Assembly (NCBI GenBank): GCA_029194535.1
Contig: JARFXR010000001.1
Location: 1,620,721-1,684,720 of the forward strand
DNA from: Nitrospira sp.
GTDB lineage: Bacteria; Nitrospirota; Nitrospiria; Nitrospirales; Nitrospiraceae
Reading direction: 5' to 3'
Length of the DNA: 64,000 nucleotides
Positions 8,504-15,620 of the stretch are shown in pieces. The notes under the pieces were generated by a model that saw only the letters and a program-made list of their open reading frames with translations, ran no database searches and was not told where the DNA came from. The translations under genes and the position numbers were made by a program. Position 1 is the first letter of the stretch; every line of letters starts with the position of its first letter.

Positions 8504-8664
8504 AAGCCAGCAACCGAGAGAGGCTCCTCTCGGCTGATTTCAGCCCATCCGTCTGAGACAACCGTCCGACCAACCAGGTTCTCGAAAGGCGCCCAAACAC
8601 CCCAACAACGCTCCCACGCGCATCGCCTCATCTGGCGCGGGAGCTTGAGGGATTTTGAAGGGGT

Positions 8665-8712
8665 TGTGGTGCCGAGGGACAGAATCGAACTGTCGACACC
8701 AGCCTGTTCAGG
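8665..8712 (-). repeat. Duplicated 3' end of tRNA-Phe (attachment-site copy)
   Basis: Bases 8665-8712 repeat 10035-10082 with one mismatch (8706, G against T). The right-hand copy is the 3' half of the intact tRNA-Phe gene, from the CCA end to the anticodon stem. A 48-bp direct copy of a tRNA 3' end about 1.37 kb away is the usual signature of integration by a tyrosine recombinase. This is the copy without the rest of the tRNA. Confidence 0.85.
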
Positions 8713-8717
8713 TCCAA

Positions 8718-9244
8718 TACTCTTCCTTGATATCACAGAGTTAGCGTCAGAGCCTTCCTCATCAGACCCCACTGAAATTCAACAACTTACAGACGGTGGT
8801 GCCACAGGTGGCACCGACGCTAGCGACGTCGACTCGCTGATCGCCGTCACGTCAGTGATGGGAGGGGAACGATGCCGGAGGCTTGTCGTGTGTCATCGAA
8901 CAATGAAGGGAGTTGGAGCAGAAAACCAAAGCGCGGCTATCATCGCGTGCGATCGCTTCTTCGGTGTGCGCAAACTTGACCACACCGAACTGTACTTCCA
9001 GTATGCTTATGTCAAGAGTGCTGTTTGGGGGTACGAGAGAGAATGGAGAGTTTGGGACCTGCGATCCCAGCCCTCGTCAACGCCTTACTATGACTATCCT
9101 CTCCTGGAGAAAGAAGTCGAAGCAGTCTATTTGGGATGCAATATTGCCTCTGAAAGCAAGGCCGCTATCATGTGTTTGCTTTCGAGAAATACCCAGAGGC
9201 AAATCTTTTCCAAGCCCGGAAACGGTCCGATAAGTACGGGCTAG
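8718..9244 (+). pseudogene. DUF2971-like C-terminal fragment
   Basis: An open frame runs out of the tRNA copy without its own clear start. From about 8960 it encodes YAYVKSAVWGYEREWRVWDL and then LLEKEVEAVYLGCNI. This is the ending typical of DUF2971 proteins (K-x2-x-W-x-Y-E-x-E-W-R followed by an x-V-x-x-G strand). DUF2971 proteins have no established biochemistry but are frequent in defence and mobile regions. The N-terminal part of the family is missing, which supports truncation when the element shrank. The first 80 codons of the frame read like non-coding sequence. Confidence 0.5.
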
Positions 9245-9363
9245 AGTTCAATGGAATATATTCGGTGGCTTGAGGCAACGCAGTGGATGTCAGTTAACTT
9301 TCAATAGTTCAGATCTGACAGTTCGCAAGGTGTACAGTTCGGGGAGGCAGTCCGTAATGCGAA

Positions 9364-9393
9364 TTGTGCGCTTGTTAGGGAGTCGTGTATTAT
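9364..9393 (+). promoter_or_regulatory. Putative sigma-70 promoter of hicBA
   Basis: TTGTGC (9364-9369) and TATTAT (9388-9393) are separated by 18 bases and lie 27-56 bases ahead of the hicB ATG. Two direct copies of ACAGTTCG (9318-9325 and 9334-9341) just upstream could be operator half-sites. Confidence 0.4.
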
Positions 9394-9419
9394 TGTTTTA
9401 AGACAAGCGAGGGAGGTCC

Positions 9420-9620
9420 ATGAAACTTCACGTGGTCATTGAAAAGGATGAGTCCGGGTACTATATAGCGGAGGTTCCAGCGCTCCCGGGATGTTTGTCT
9501 CAAGGCAAAACCCATGATGAAGCCTTGGTGAACGTCAAGGAAGCTATCGAGGGGTGGCTTGAGGTGATGGAATCCAAGCAGACCTTCGACCCCGCCCACA
9601 GTATTGAGGTCGTGGTTTAA
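9420..9620 (+). CDS. hicB: HicB-family antitoxin
   Basis: The 66-residue product is the HicB partial RNase H-like fold: a strand VVIEKDESGYYIAEVPALPG, the characteristic CLSQGKTHDEALVNVKEAI helix, and an ending in VEVV-type sequence. HicB proteins bind and neutralise the HicA mRNase and often repress their own promoter. This one lacks a C-terminal DNA-binding domain, as in many short HicB forms. GGGAGG lies just before the ATG. The stop codon overlaps the start of hicA, giving tight translational coupling. The gene order hicB-hicA is the reverse of the E. coli order but common. Confidence 0.9.
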   Translation: MKLHVVIEKDESGYYIAEVPALPGCLSQGKTHDEALVNVKEAIEGWLEVMESKQTFDPAHSIEVVV

Positions 9621-9841
9621 TGGCCCCTTCGCTTCGGCTCTGTTCTGGGGCCGAAGCCGTCAAAAAGTTTCAACGCGCAGGGTGGACAGTGGCCCGGCAA
9701 CGCGGGTCTCATGTCATGATGGTCAAACCCGGGTACGATTATACCCTGTCAATCCCTCAACATGACGAGCTTGGTATCGGGCTGTTGCGAAAGCTAGTCC
9801 GCCAGGCAAACCTCTCCATAGACGCTTTCAATAATCTCTAA
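9620..9841 (+). CDS. hicA: HicA-family mRNA interferase toxin
   Basis: This 73-residue protein has the HicA double-stranded RNA-binding-like fold: GAEAVKKFQRAGWTVARQRG, then SHVMMVKPG, and the ending LRKLVRQANLSIDAFNNL. The catalytic histidine is the H in the conserved GSH motif (R-Q-R-G-S-H, residue ~32). HicA toxins cleave mRNA and stop growth until HicB is restored. The pair looks intact, so it is probably active. It sits in an element bounded by tRNA-Phe copies. Confidence 0.9.
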   Translation: MAPSLRLCSGAEAVKKFQRAGWTVARQRGSHVMMVKPGYDYTLSIPQHDELGIGLLRKLVRQANLSIDAFNNL

Positions 9842-10036
9842 CTGCATAGTGGTGCTTGCTTCCGCCAGTGAGAACTCGGGCGTAGCGAGCGATTTCAGGG
9901 CATCGAGTGAAAGGAACGACGTTTGATTATTCGCATGGTGGGAAATCAGCGTTAAGAAGGGCTGTGACGCTGCTTGAAAGTGCCACCTCAAAAACCAAGC
10001 GAGCCAAAAAGCAACAGGCTAACTCATTGGAAAGTG

Positions 10037-10112
10037 TGGTGCCGAGGGACAGAATCGAACTGTCGACACCAGCCTTTTCAGGGCTGTGCTCTGCCAACTG
10101 AGCTACCTCGGC
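10037..10112 (-). tRNA. tRNA-Phe (GAA)
   Basis: On the minus strand the 76-base sequence folds as a complete cloverleaf. The acceptor arms GCCGAGG/CCTCGGC are fully paired, the D arm is GCTC...GAGC, and the anticodon arm is CAGCC-CTGAAAA-GGCTG with anticodon GAA. The T arm is GACAG-TTCGATT-CTGTC, and CCA is encoded. GAA reads phenylalanine codons. The 3' half is copied at 8665-8712. Confidence 0.95.
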
Positions 10113-10310
10113 GCTCCTAATGGCGGATTGGTTCTGAGGAGGAGGGACTTTTGCAGAAACCGACGGGAAAATCAAGGTCCCGCCGAAAATTGGTGGCAGG
10201 TCGGTTTGCCATCAGAAGCCCTGAAGTCTGACATTCCGCCCCCGATCGCTCTGGAGGGCAGGCTTCAGCGGGAGTCCAGTGAAGGCCGTCTCTTCAATAT
10301 TGATTGAGTC

Positions 10311-10350
10311 TTGATCGAGAACTGGATGCCGGCCTTCGCGGGCATGACGC
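10311..10350. repeat. REP-like palindrome
   Basis: The stretch CTGGATGCCGGCCTTCGCGG followed by GCATGACG is a diverged relative of the palindromic element at about 5202-5227 in the usp/enolase spacer. The two share the CTGGAT...GC..GCGGG...ATGAC frame. It lies between the tRNA gene and the end of the minus-strand regulator. Confidence 0.45.
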
Positions 10351-10365
10351 AAAAGGAAACTGACC

Positions 10366-11061
10366 TCAGGCTGACGCGGTGATCTCGGTCAGTCCGCACT
10401 GATGCGCGAACAGAAGAAGTTTTTGGCGGTTCGAGACGCCCAGTTTGTCGAAGATGCTCGTCAGATGATGACGCACCGTCGTCTCCGAAATGCAGAGTCG
10501 TTCTCCGATATCGCGATTGGAAAGGCCTTGTCCGACCAGCGCCACCACGGCACGCTCGCGGTCGGTCAACGAATCGGTCTTCGGACCCGGCACAGGCACC
10601 ACCTTTCCGTTCGGCGGCTTCTCACTGGTGGCCGCGCTTAGGGCGAGGGCCGGCGTGACGCTCGGCGGCGTGGTGTGATGGCGGCCCATGCTCTCCAGAA
10701 TGGCCAGGAGAATCGACGCGGGCTGACATTTCATCATGATCACGTCGGCGCCGAGTTCCAGCGCCTGCCGTCCCAATTCCATGTCGCCCCAGCCGGCCAG
10801 CACGACCACGCGCGCATGCGGAACGGATTGCCGGAATATGGTGACGATGTCGACCCGCTTCATATCCTGATCGAGATCGATGACGATGAGATCCGGACGC
10901 GTCTTCTGCACCAGGTCGTGTGCGGAGGGACCGGCGTGAGTCTCGCCCACCACCTCGATTCCTGGATGGGCGTCAAAGGTGCGATGCAAACCCACTCTCA
11001 AGAAGGTGTTGCTGCTCACGATCAGGACCTTGATGCCCGATGCCTGTTTCCCAATGGTCAT
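10366..11061 (-). CDS. LuxR-type transcriptional regulator with degenerate receiver domain
   Basis: The 231-residue protein has a response-regulator receiver fold (about residues 10-130) and a C-terminal LuxR/FixJ helix-turn-helix, from DSLTDRERAVVALVGQGLSN through the recognition helix SETTVRHHLTSIFDKLGVSN. The phospho-acceptor aspartate is present (D62 in LIVIDLDQD) and so is the conserved lysine (MMKCQP). The acidic pair that binds Mg2+ is replaced by serines (KVLIVSSNTF), and the switch threonine region reads VVLAGW. It may therefore work without normal phosphorylation. No histidine kinase is adjacent. It is divergent from the polysaccharide locus head and may control it, which is an inference from position. 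Confidence 0.88.
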   Translation of the reverse strand: MTIGKQASGIKVLIVSSNTFLRVGLHRTFDAHPGIEVVGETHAGPSAHDLVQKTRPDLIVIDLDQDMKRVDIVTIFRQSVPHARVVVLAGWGDMELGRQALELGADVIMMKCQPASILLAILESMGRHHTTPPSVTPALALSAATSEKPPNGKVVPVPGPKTDSLTDRERAVVALVGQGLSNRDIGERLCISETTVRHHLTSIFDKLGVSNRQKLLLFAHQCGLTEITASA

Positions 11062-11556
11062 GGACGAGTCCTCTGGATACCAGCTGGGTCCCGGAGGGCA
11101 ATTCGATTTGGGAAAAAGGTTCGAAGCATCCGGTCGCTGTTCGGGGCCGAATATACCAAACGGCGCTAGGGCATATTAGCCCTACCTAAGGAGGGGGGAA
11201 ATACGAAAAGCGGCCGGTTTGCCGGTATCGGCAATGGTTCCTCCCTGTTAACATAATCACCGTCTTTCAGCATCCGTCAGGCCCCGCCGCCGAGGCGAAG
11301 CTCGGTCAACGTCCTTAAGTGCTCGATATGTTTCGGTCTCCCAAATAATAGCTGCAATATTCTGCCAGCCCGGGCCGCCAGCCTTTATCCGGAGGCCTGT
11401 CTGGCACGGTTTTTTTTGCTGCCCACAGCCGGCACATATGTGCCGATTGGATTCCTTACTGCCTTGTCCGAGAAAAGCACATTCATCCGATGCGTGGCGA
11501 GTCGGACATCTTGTAGAAAGAGTGCCTCATCCGGATGGGACTGACGGGGCGAAGCT
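11062..11556. promoter_or_regulatory. Divergent intergenic region ahead of the polysaccharide locus
   Basis: No gene is seen in these 495 bases. They contain a perfect dyad TAGGGC-N6-GCCCTA (11167-11184) and a small hairpin TGCCG-GTAT-CGGCA (11220-11233), both nearer the regulator gene. A run of eight T follows TGGCACGG at 11402-11417. The region must hold the promoter(s) and the leader on which the NusG-like antiterminator could act. The dyad would be a reasonable operator for the divergent LuxR-type protein, but that is inference. Confidence 0.5.
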
Positions 11557-12117
11557 ATGCTGACAACTCACGAACAACCGAATCATGTGTGCAACGTGCT
11601 TCCCGAACCGCAGTGGTTTGCGCTGAAGACGCATTCACGCCATGAAAAGCAGGTGCGCGATCGACTCAGCGCCATCGGCGTCGAGCCGTTGCTGCCTCTG
11701 ACGAAGAGTCTTCGTCGATGGACGGACCGCAAGGTGTGGACGGTTCTGCCCCTTTTTTCCGGATACTGCTTCGCGCGGTTCTCGCTGTCGAACCGCCTGG
11801 CGATCCTGCAAACGCCGGGCATCGTCCGCATCGTCGGATGTCTGAATCCCGAGCCGATCCCCGAGGATGAAATCGCCGCGATCCAGAAGCTCTGCACGAG
11901 CCAACGTCACGCTGAATCGTGCGAGTACTTCATCGAAGGGGCCTGGGTTCGAGTCGTGCGAGGGCCTCTGGAGGGACTCCGGGGACAGATGGTCAGAAAA
12001 GACAGTCACAACTGCCTCGTGATCCGCGCTCACCTGATCCAGCAGGCGGCACTCGTCCATATCGACACGGACGAAGTCGTGCTGGATACGCATGCGGGAG
12101 AACTCATCTCCGCGTAA
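11557..12117 (+). CDS. NusG-family (UpxY/RfaH-like) transcription antiterminator
   Basis: This 186-residue protein has the NusG N-terminal domain: QWFALKTHSRHEKQVRDRL at residues 13-31, and LFSGYCFARFSLSNR, where housekeeping NusG has P-G-Y. It then has a C-terminal KOW segment (WVRVVRGPLEGLRGQMVRK). Specialised NusG paralogues of the UpxY/RfaH type sit at the start of long polysaccharide operons and keep RNA polymerase from terminating early. Its place as first gene of a ~50 kb plus-strand locus fits exactly that role. The HTH-like gene follows 38 bases downstream. Confidence 0.9.
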   Translation: MLTTHEQPNHVCNVLPEPQWFALKTHSRHEKQVRDRLSAIGVEPLLPLTKSLRRWTDRKVWTVLPLFSGYCFARFSLSNRLAILQTPGIVRIVGCLNPEPIPEDEIAAIQKLCTSQRHAESCEYFIEGAWVRVVRGPLEGLRGQMVRKDSHNCLVIRAHLIQQAALVHIDTDEVVLDTHAGELISA

Positions 12118-12155
12118 CCGACCTCGCTCTGCACTCTCCTCGTCGAACTCGCTCG

Positions 12156-12446
12156 ATGGCCAACAAACCCCGAAAACGGGCGTCGTTTACAGAGGCCGAT
12201 CGCCGGCGGATTGTGGCGGAGGGCATCCTCGCAACGCCAAAGGACGTGTGTGCACGCTACGGGATCTCGCGGCGTACGTTCAGCCGGTGGCTGGAAAAGT
12301 ACGGTGATCGACAACCGGCGAAAAAGGCGGGACGTGTCGCCGATCTCGAGCGGGAAAATCGCATTCTGAAAAACAAGGTGGCCGAATTGTGGGTGGACTA
12401 CAACAGCTTGCGAATGGCCTTGGTCAAAACGGGAAGCGAGTGTTGA
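12156..12446 (+). CDS. Small transposase-like helix-turn-helix protein (IS3 OrfA type)
   Basis: The 96-residue product has an IS3/IS911 OrfA-like layout. A basic N-terminus is followed by a helix-turn-helix, with FTEADRRRIVAEGIL, then VCARYGISRRTFSRWLEKYG as recognition part. A leucine-zipper-like segment follows (VADLERENRILKNKVAELWV). There is no OrfB downstream and no terminal repeat was noticed. The frame is intact and sits between the antiterminator and the Wzz/kinase gene, both core parts of the locus. It may be an IS remnant or a domesticated DNA-binding protein. The start is the ATG at 12156; the open frame extends upstream inside the NusG-like gene. Confidence 0.7.
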   Translation: MANKPRKRASFTEADRRRIVAEGILATPKDVCARYGISRRTFSRWLEKYGDRQPAKKAGRVADLERENRILKNKVAELWVDYNSLRMALVKTGSEC

Positions 12447-12512
12447 ACACACCTTCGCGTTCCAGACTTCCCCATTTGACGGCAATCTGGTTCAACTCAG
12501 CTTGACGACAGA

Positions 12513-14873
12513 GTGAAAATGAGCATGAACGAAATCAAGATGCCCGCTGTCCCAGATCCACAGGGAGAGCCATTGTCGGTGCAGATGCGGGAGTATTGGG
12601 GCAACATCTTGCGCCGAAAATGGCTCGTGCTTGGCTCTGTTGTGGCCGGGACCGCTCTCGCGGCCACGCTCTGCGCAGTCCTGCCGAAAAGCTATCGCTC
12701 CACCACCCTGATCCTGATTGAAAATCAGAAGATCCCCGAGGATTACGTCAAGGGCATCGGAGGGGCAAGCGTCGAGCAGCGGCTGACGATGATTCAGCAA
12801 CAGGTAATGAGCCGAACTATCCTGGGTCAGATTTTGGACGAATACGATCTCTATGAGGGACAGGTCGACCGAGAGGGGCTCGAGTCGGCCATCGAAACAT
12901 TTCGCAGAATGATCAGAGTGGAGACCGTAGGCACCCCTGGCGCAGGGGGCAGGAGCGTCGAGTCGGTCACGCTTTCTTTTGCTCATGAAGATCCGACGAC
13001 GGCCATGCAGGTGACGGCGAAGCTCGCCTCGCTGTTCATCGAGGAGAATGTCAAAGTACGGGAACAACTCGTGACCGGCGTGTCCAGTTTTCTCGAACAG
13101 GAATTGTTTGAGGCCAACAAGGCGCTGGAGGCACAAGAAGCGGCCATCAGCCGGTATAAGTCACAATATATGGGCCAGTTGCCGGAGCAAATGGAGGCGA
13201 ATCTACGAGCGTTGGATCGACTGCAAACGGAACTGACCGCGACCGATGATCTGCTGCACGGTCAAACCGACCGGTTGCGCAGGGTAGAAAAGTCGATCAA
13301 GGAGTACGAAGCGAGCGAGGGCACCAGTGCGGACTCAGACAATCCGAGGTCTGTGAAAACTACAGTGCTGAATCCGCTGCTCGCTCGTTTGCACGAATTG
13401 GAGCGGCGGCTGACCTCGCTCAGAGCAGAGTGGAAGGAGACCTATCCCGACATTGCCGTTACGAAGCGGGAGATCGAACATGTCAAGGCTCAGCTGGCTG
13501 AGAAATACGGCGCGCAACCGACCGACAAGAACGGCGGGAGCCAGAAAATCTATGATCCCTATTTGACAGAGCTGGTAAAGCAACAAAGCGACTTACGCAC
13601 GGGATTGTCGGCGGTCAAGGATCGTCGAGCGAAGCTTGTGGAACAGATCGTGAGTACGGAACGGTTTGTGGGACAGACGCCGTCGCGCGAACAGGAGCTC
13701 ATGATCTTGCTGCGCGACTACGAAAACAGAAAAAAGAACTACCAAGCGTTACTGGACAAACGATTGAACGCACACGTGGCAGAGAACCTTGAGAAGCGCC
13801 AACAAGGCGAACAGTTCCGCGTACTGGACCCCGCGAGTCTTCCGCGGAAGCCGGAGAAGCCGAATCGATTGATGATCATGGTGCTTGGCCTGATGGGAGG
13901 ATGCGGACTCGGTGTCGGTCTTGCGGTCGGTCTGGATCGGTTGAATCCGACATTCCGACGCCGAGAAGACGTAGAAGTCATGCCCGGCATCCACGTGTTG
14001 GCGACCATACCCCAGTTCTTTACCGTGAACCCTCAGATCAGCGCAATGCCGAAGAGCGGCCCTGGGGTGCCCGGCGACGAGAGATCCGGGGTGCCGGCGG
14101 TAAGAAGCGCGGCGAGAAGCATCTCCTGGACCTCATCCGGGAACAGGAACGAGATCACTCCGGCAAACCTGAATCTAGTCGCCAAGTGGCAACCCCGTTC
14201 GATTGCCACCGAACAATATAAGATGGCCGCTACGAAACTGGTCCTCTCCACCGAGGGTCGCCGTTCCACGATTGTGGAAATCACCAGCGCATTGATGGGC
14301 GAAGGCAAGACAACCACCGTGGTAAATTTAGGCTACGTCATTGCGCGAGACTTTGGGAAAAAGACCCTGCTCATCGAGTGCGACTTTCAACGGCCGGCCC
14401 TCCATCACTATGTCAGGACGCCTGCTCGATCCGGGTTGATTGAATTGCTGGATGGCCAGGCGTCACTGGATGATTGTCTGTCGGTGATCGACGAAAATCC
14501 ATGCTCAATTCTGACAGCCGGGGGAGACGAGGGAACGTGCGGCGAACGCAATGAACTCGGGATGATTCAGCAGCTGAAATCGATCCTGCCGGAGCTACGC
14601 GTACAATTTGAATATCTCATCATCAATACGCCACCGGTTCTGTCCAGCGCAACCACGAGCATCTTGGCGAGCCTGGCTGATGAGCTTGTGTTGGTGATCC
14701 GTGCGGGACATTCGCCCAAACATCTGGTGCAAAAGGCCTTCACGATGCTGAGCCTGACCACGCGACGGCAAGTGATTCTCAACGGGCTCGATGCGCAGAG
14801 CATGTCGAACTATCTGTACGGATATTCTATGTCCTACGGTCGTGACCCTTCGGTCGAGCATGCCAGGCAGTAA
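12513..14873 (+). CDS. Polysaccharide co-polymerase with tyrosine autokinase domain (Wzc-like)
   Basis: This inner-membrane protein (786 residues) controls polymer length and export by cycles of tyrosine phosphorylation. It has a Wzz domain with two membrane helices (about residues 35-58 and 450-475) flanking a long periplasmic coiled-coil region. The cytoplasmic BY-kinase domain has Walker A ALMGEGKTTTVV (about residues 593-604), Walker A' LLIECDFQRPAL and Walker B YLIINTPPV. The C-terminal tyrosine cluster is YLYGYSMSY (about 766-776), the autophosphorylation site in this family. The start may be GTG 12513 or ATG 12519. No separate Wza or phosphatase gene is present nearby. Confidence 0.93.
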   Translation: MKMSMNEIKMPAVPDPQGEPLSVQMREYWGNILRRKWLVLGSVVAGTALAATLCAVLPKSYRSTTLILIENQKIPEDYVKGIGGASVEQRLTMIQQQVMSRTILGQILDEYDLYEGQVDREGLESAIETFRRMIRVETVGTPGAGGRSVESVTLSFAHEDPTTAMQVTAKLASLFIEENVKVREQLVTGVSSFLEQELFEANKALEAQEAAISRYKSQYMGQLPEQMEANLRALDRLQTELTATDDLLHGQTDRLRRVEKSIKEYEASEGTSADSDNPRSVKTTVLNPLLARLHELERRLTSLRAEWKETYPDIAVTKREIEHVKAQLAEKYGAQPTDKNGGSQKIYDPYLTELVKQQSDLRTGLSAVKDRRAKLVEQIVSTERFVGQTPSREQELMILLRDYENRKKNYQALLDKRLNAHVAENLEKRQQGEQFRVLDPASLPRKPEKPNRLMIMVLGLMGGCGLGVGLAVGLDRLNPTFRRREDVEVMPGIHVLATIPQFFTVNPQISAMPKSGPGVPGDERSGVPAVRSAARSISWTSSGNRNEITPANLNLVAKWQPRSIATEQYKMAATKLVLSTEGRRSTIVEITSALMGEGKTTTVVNLGYVIARDFGKKTLLIECDFQRPALHHYVRTPARSGLIELLDGQASLDDCLSVIDENPCSILTAGGDEGTCGERNELGMIQQLKSILPELRVQFEYLIINTPPVLSSATTSILASLADELVLVIRAGHSPKHLVQKAFTMLSLTTRRQVILNGLDAQSMSNYLYGYSMSYGRDPSVEHARQ

Positions 14874-15011
14874 GCTGAAGCAATCGTCCTCACGGCTCAT
14901 ACCCCCGGTTGCGGGCCGCAATAGTTCCCGCTTCCTCTTCCGACTGCAGCAGCGCCTTTGTTCAAGGCTTCCGGGCTCACAACAGCCGATCTCATCATTA
15001 CGGAGAATTCG

Positions 15012-15620
15012 ATGGAACATACCACGCAACGAGTGCTCGGGCATAGGGACTCGAACACCGAGAACAACAATGGAACGGCTCCCCATCTGGCGCATCACAT
15101 CCTGGAATCGGCGATGAATGTGGTACCGAGCGACGGGTATCGCTGCATCGCACCCGATGTCAAGGTCGGGACGAATGTGAAATTTTCCAAGTTCGTCAAT
15201 CTCTACGGGTGTGAAGTCGGCGACGACACGAAGATCGGAGCGTTTGTTGAGATTCAGAAGAACGCCAAGGTCGGGAAGCGGTGCAAAATCTCGAGCCATA
15301 CCTTCATTTGTGAGGGGGTGACGATTGAAGACGAAGTCTTCGTCGGACATAACGTCACCTTCGTGAACGATACCTTTCCTCGCGCGACCACCCCGGCGGG
15401 CTCTTTACAGACCGAGGCGGATTGGAATGTCGAAACAACAGTGGTGAAGAGGGGCGCTTCGATCGGGTCCGGCGCGACGATTCTTGCCAGTGTGGTGATC
15501 GGGGAACATGCGCTGATCGGGGCCGGTGCGGTTGTGACGAGGGATGTGCCGGCGTATGCCGTCGTAGCAGGAAATCCAGGCAAGGTGGTGCGATATTGCG
15601 GGCTAGGGGGACAGCCATGA
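15012..15620 (+). CDS. Hexapeptide-repeat acyltransferase (WbpD-like N-acetyltransferase)
   Basis: This is a left-handed beta-helix acyltransferase of about 202 residues. Hexapeptide repeats run from IAPDVKVGTNVKFSKFVNLY through VVKRGASIGSGATILASVVI and IGEHALIGAGAVVTRDVPAY to the family ending VVAGNPGKVVR. The closest functional match by pattern is the WbpD/WlbB group, which acetylates the 3-amino group of UDP-2-acetamido-3-amino-uronic acids. The next gene, an aminotransferase of the WbpE type that overlaps by ATGA, would supply that amino group. The ATG at 15012 is chosen because hexapeptides start only ~40 codons later and the upstream extension lies in sequence without coding character. 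Confidence 0.82.
   Translation: MEHTTQRVLGHRDSNTENNNGTAPHLAHHILESAMNVVPSDGYRCIAPDVKVGTNVKFSKFVNLYGCEVGDDTKIGAFVEIQKNAKVGKRCKISSHTFICEGVTIEDEVFVGHNVTFVNDTFPRATTPAGSLQTEADWNVETTVVKRGASIGSGATILASVVIGEHALIGAGAVVTRDVPAYAVVAGNPGKVVRYCGLGGQP

Larger units (their letters stand above)
8665..10082. mobile_element. Remnant integrated element at tRNA-Phe carrying hicBA
   Basis: The element is bounded by the partial tRNA-Phe copy (8665-8712) and the 3' half of the intact tRNA-Phe gene (10035-10082). Inside are a DUF2971-like C-terminal fragment and a complete hicB-hicA pair. No integrase is present, so it is a decayed island or satellite that can no longer move by itself. Retention of the toxin-antitoxin pair is consistent with its known stabilising or addictive behaviour. 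Confidence 0.75.

Noticed and set aside
8327-9244. One long open frame across the poxB fragment, tRNA copy and DUF2971-like part
   Set aside because: It reads the poxB fragment in a different frame and crosses the tRNA repeat; it is a chance fusion of unrelated pieces, not a single gene.
11402-11420. Possible sigma-54 promoter (TGGCACG ... TTTGCT)
   Set aside because: The GG and GC elements are separated by 13 bases, not the strict 10 of sigma-54 promoters, so the match is not functional by the known rule.
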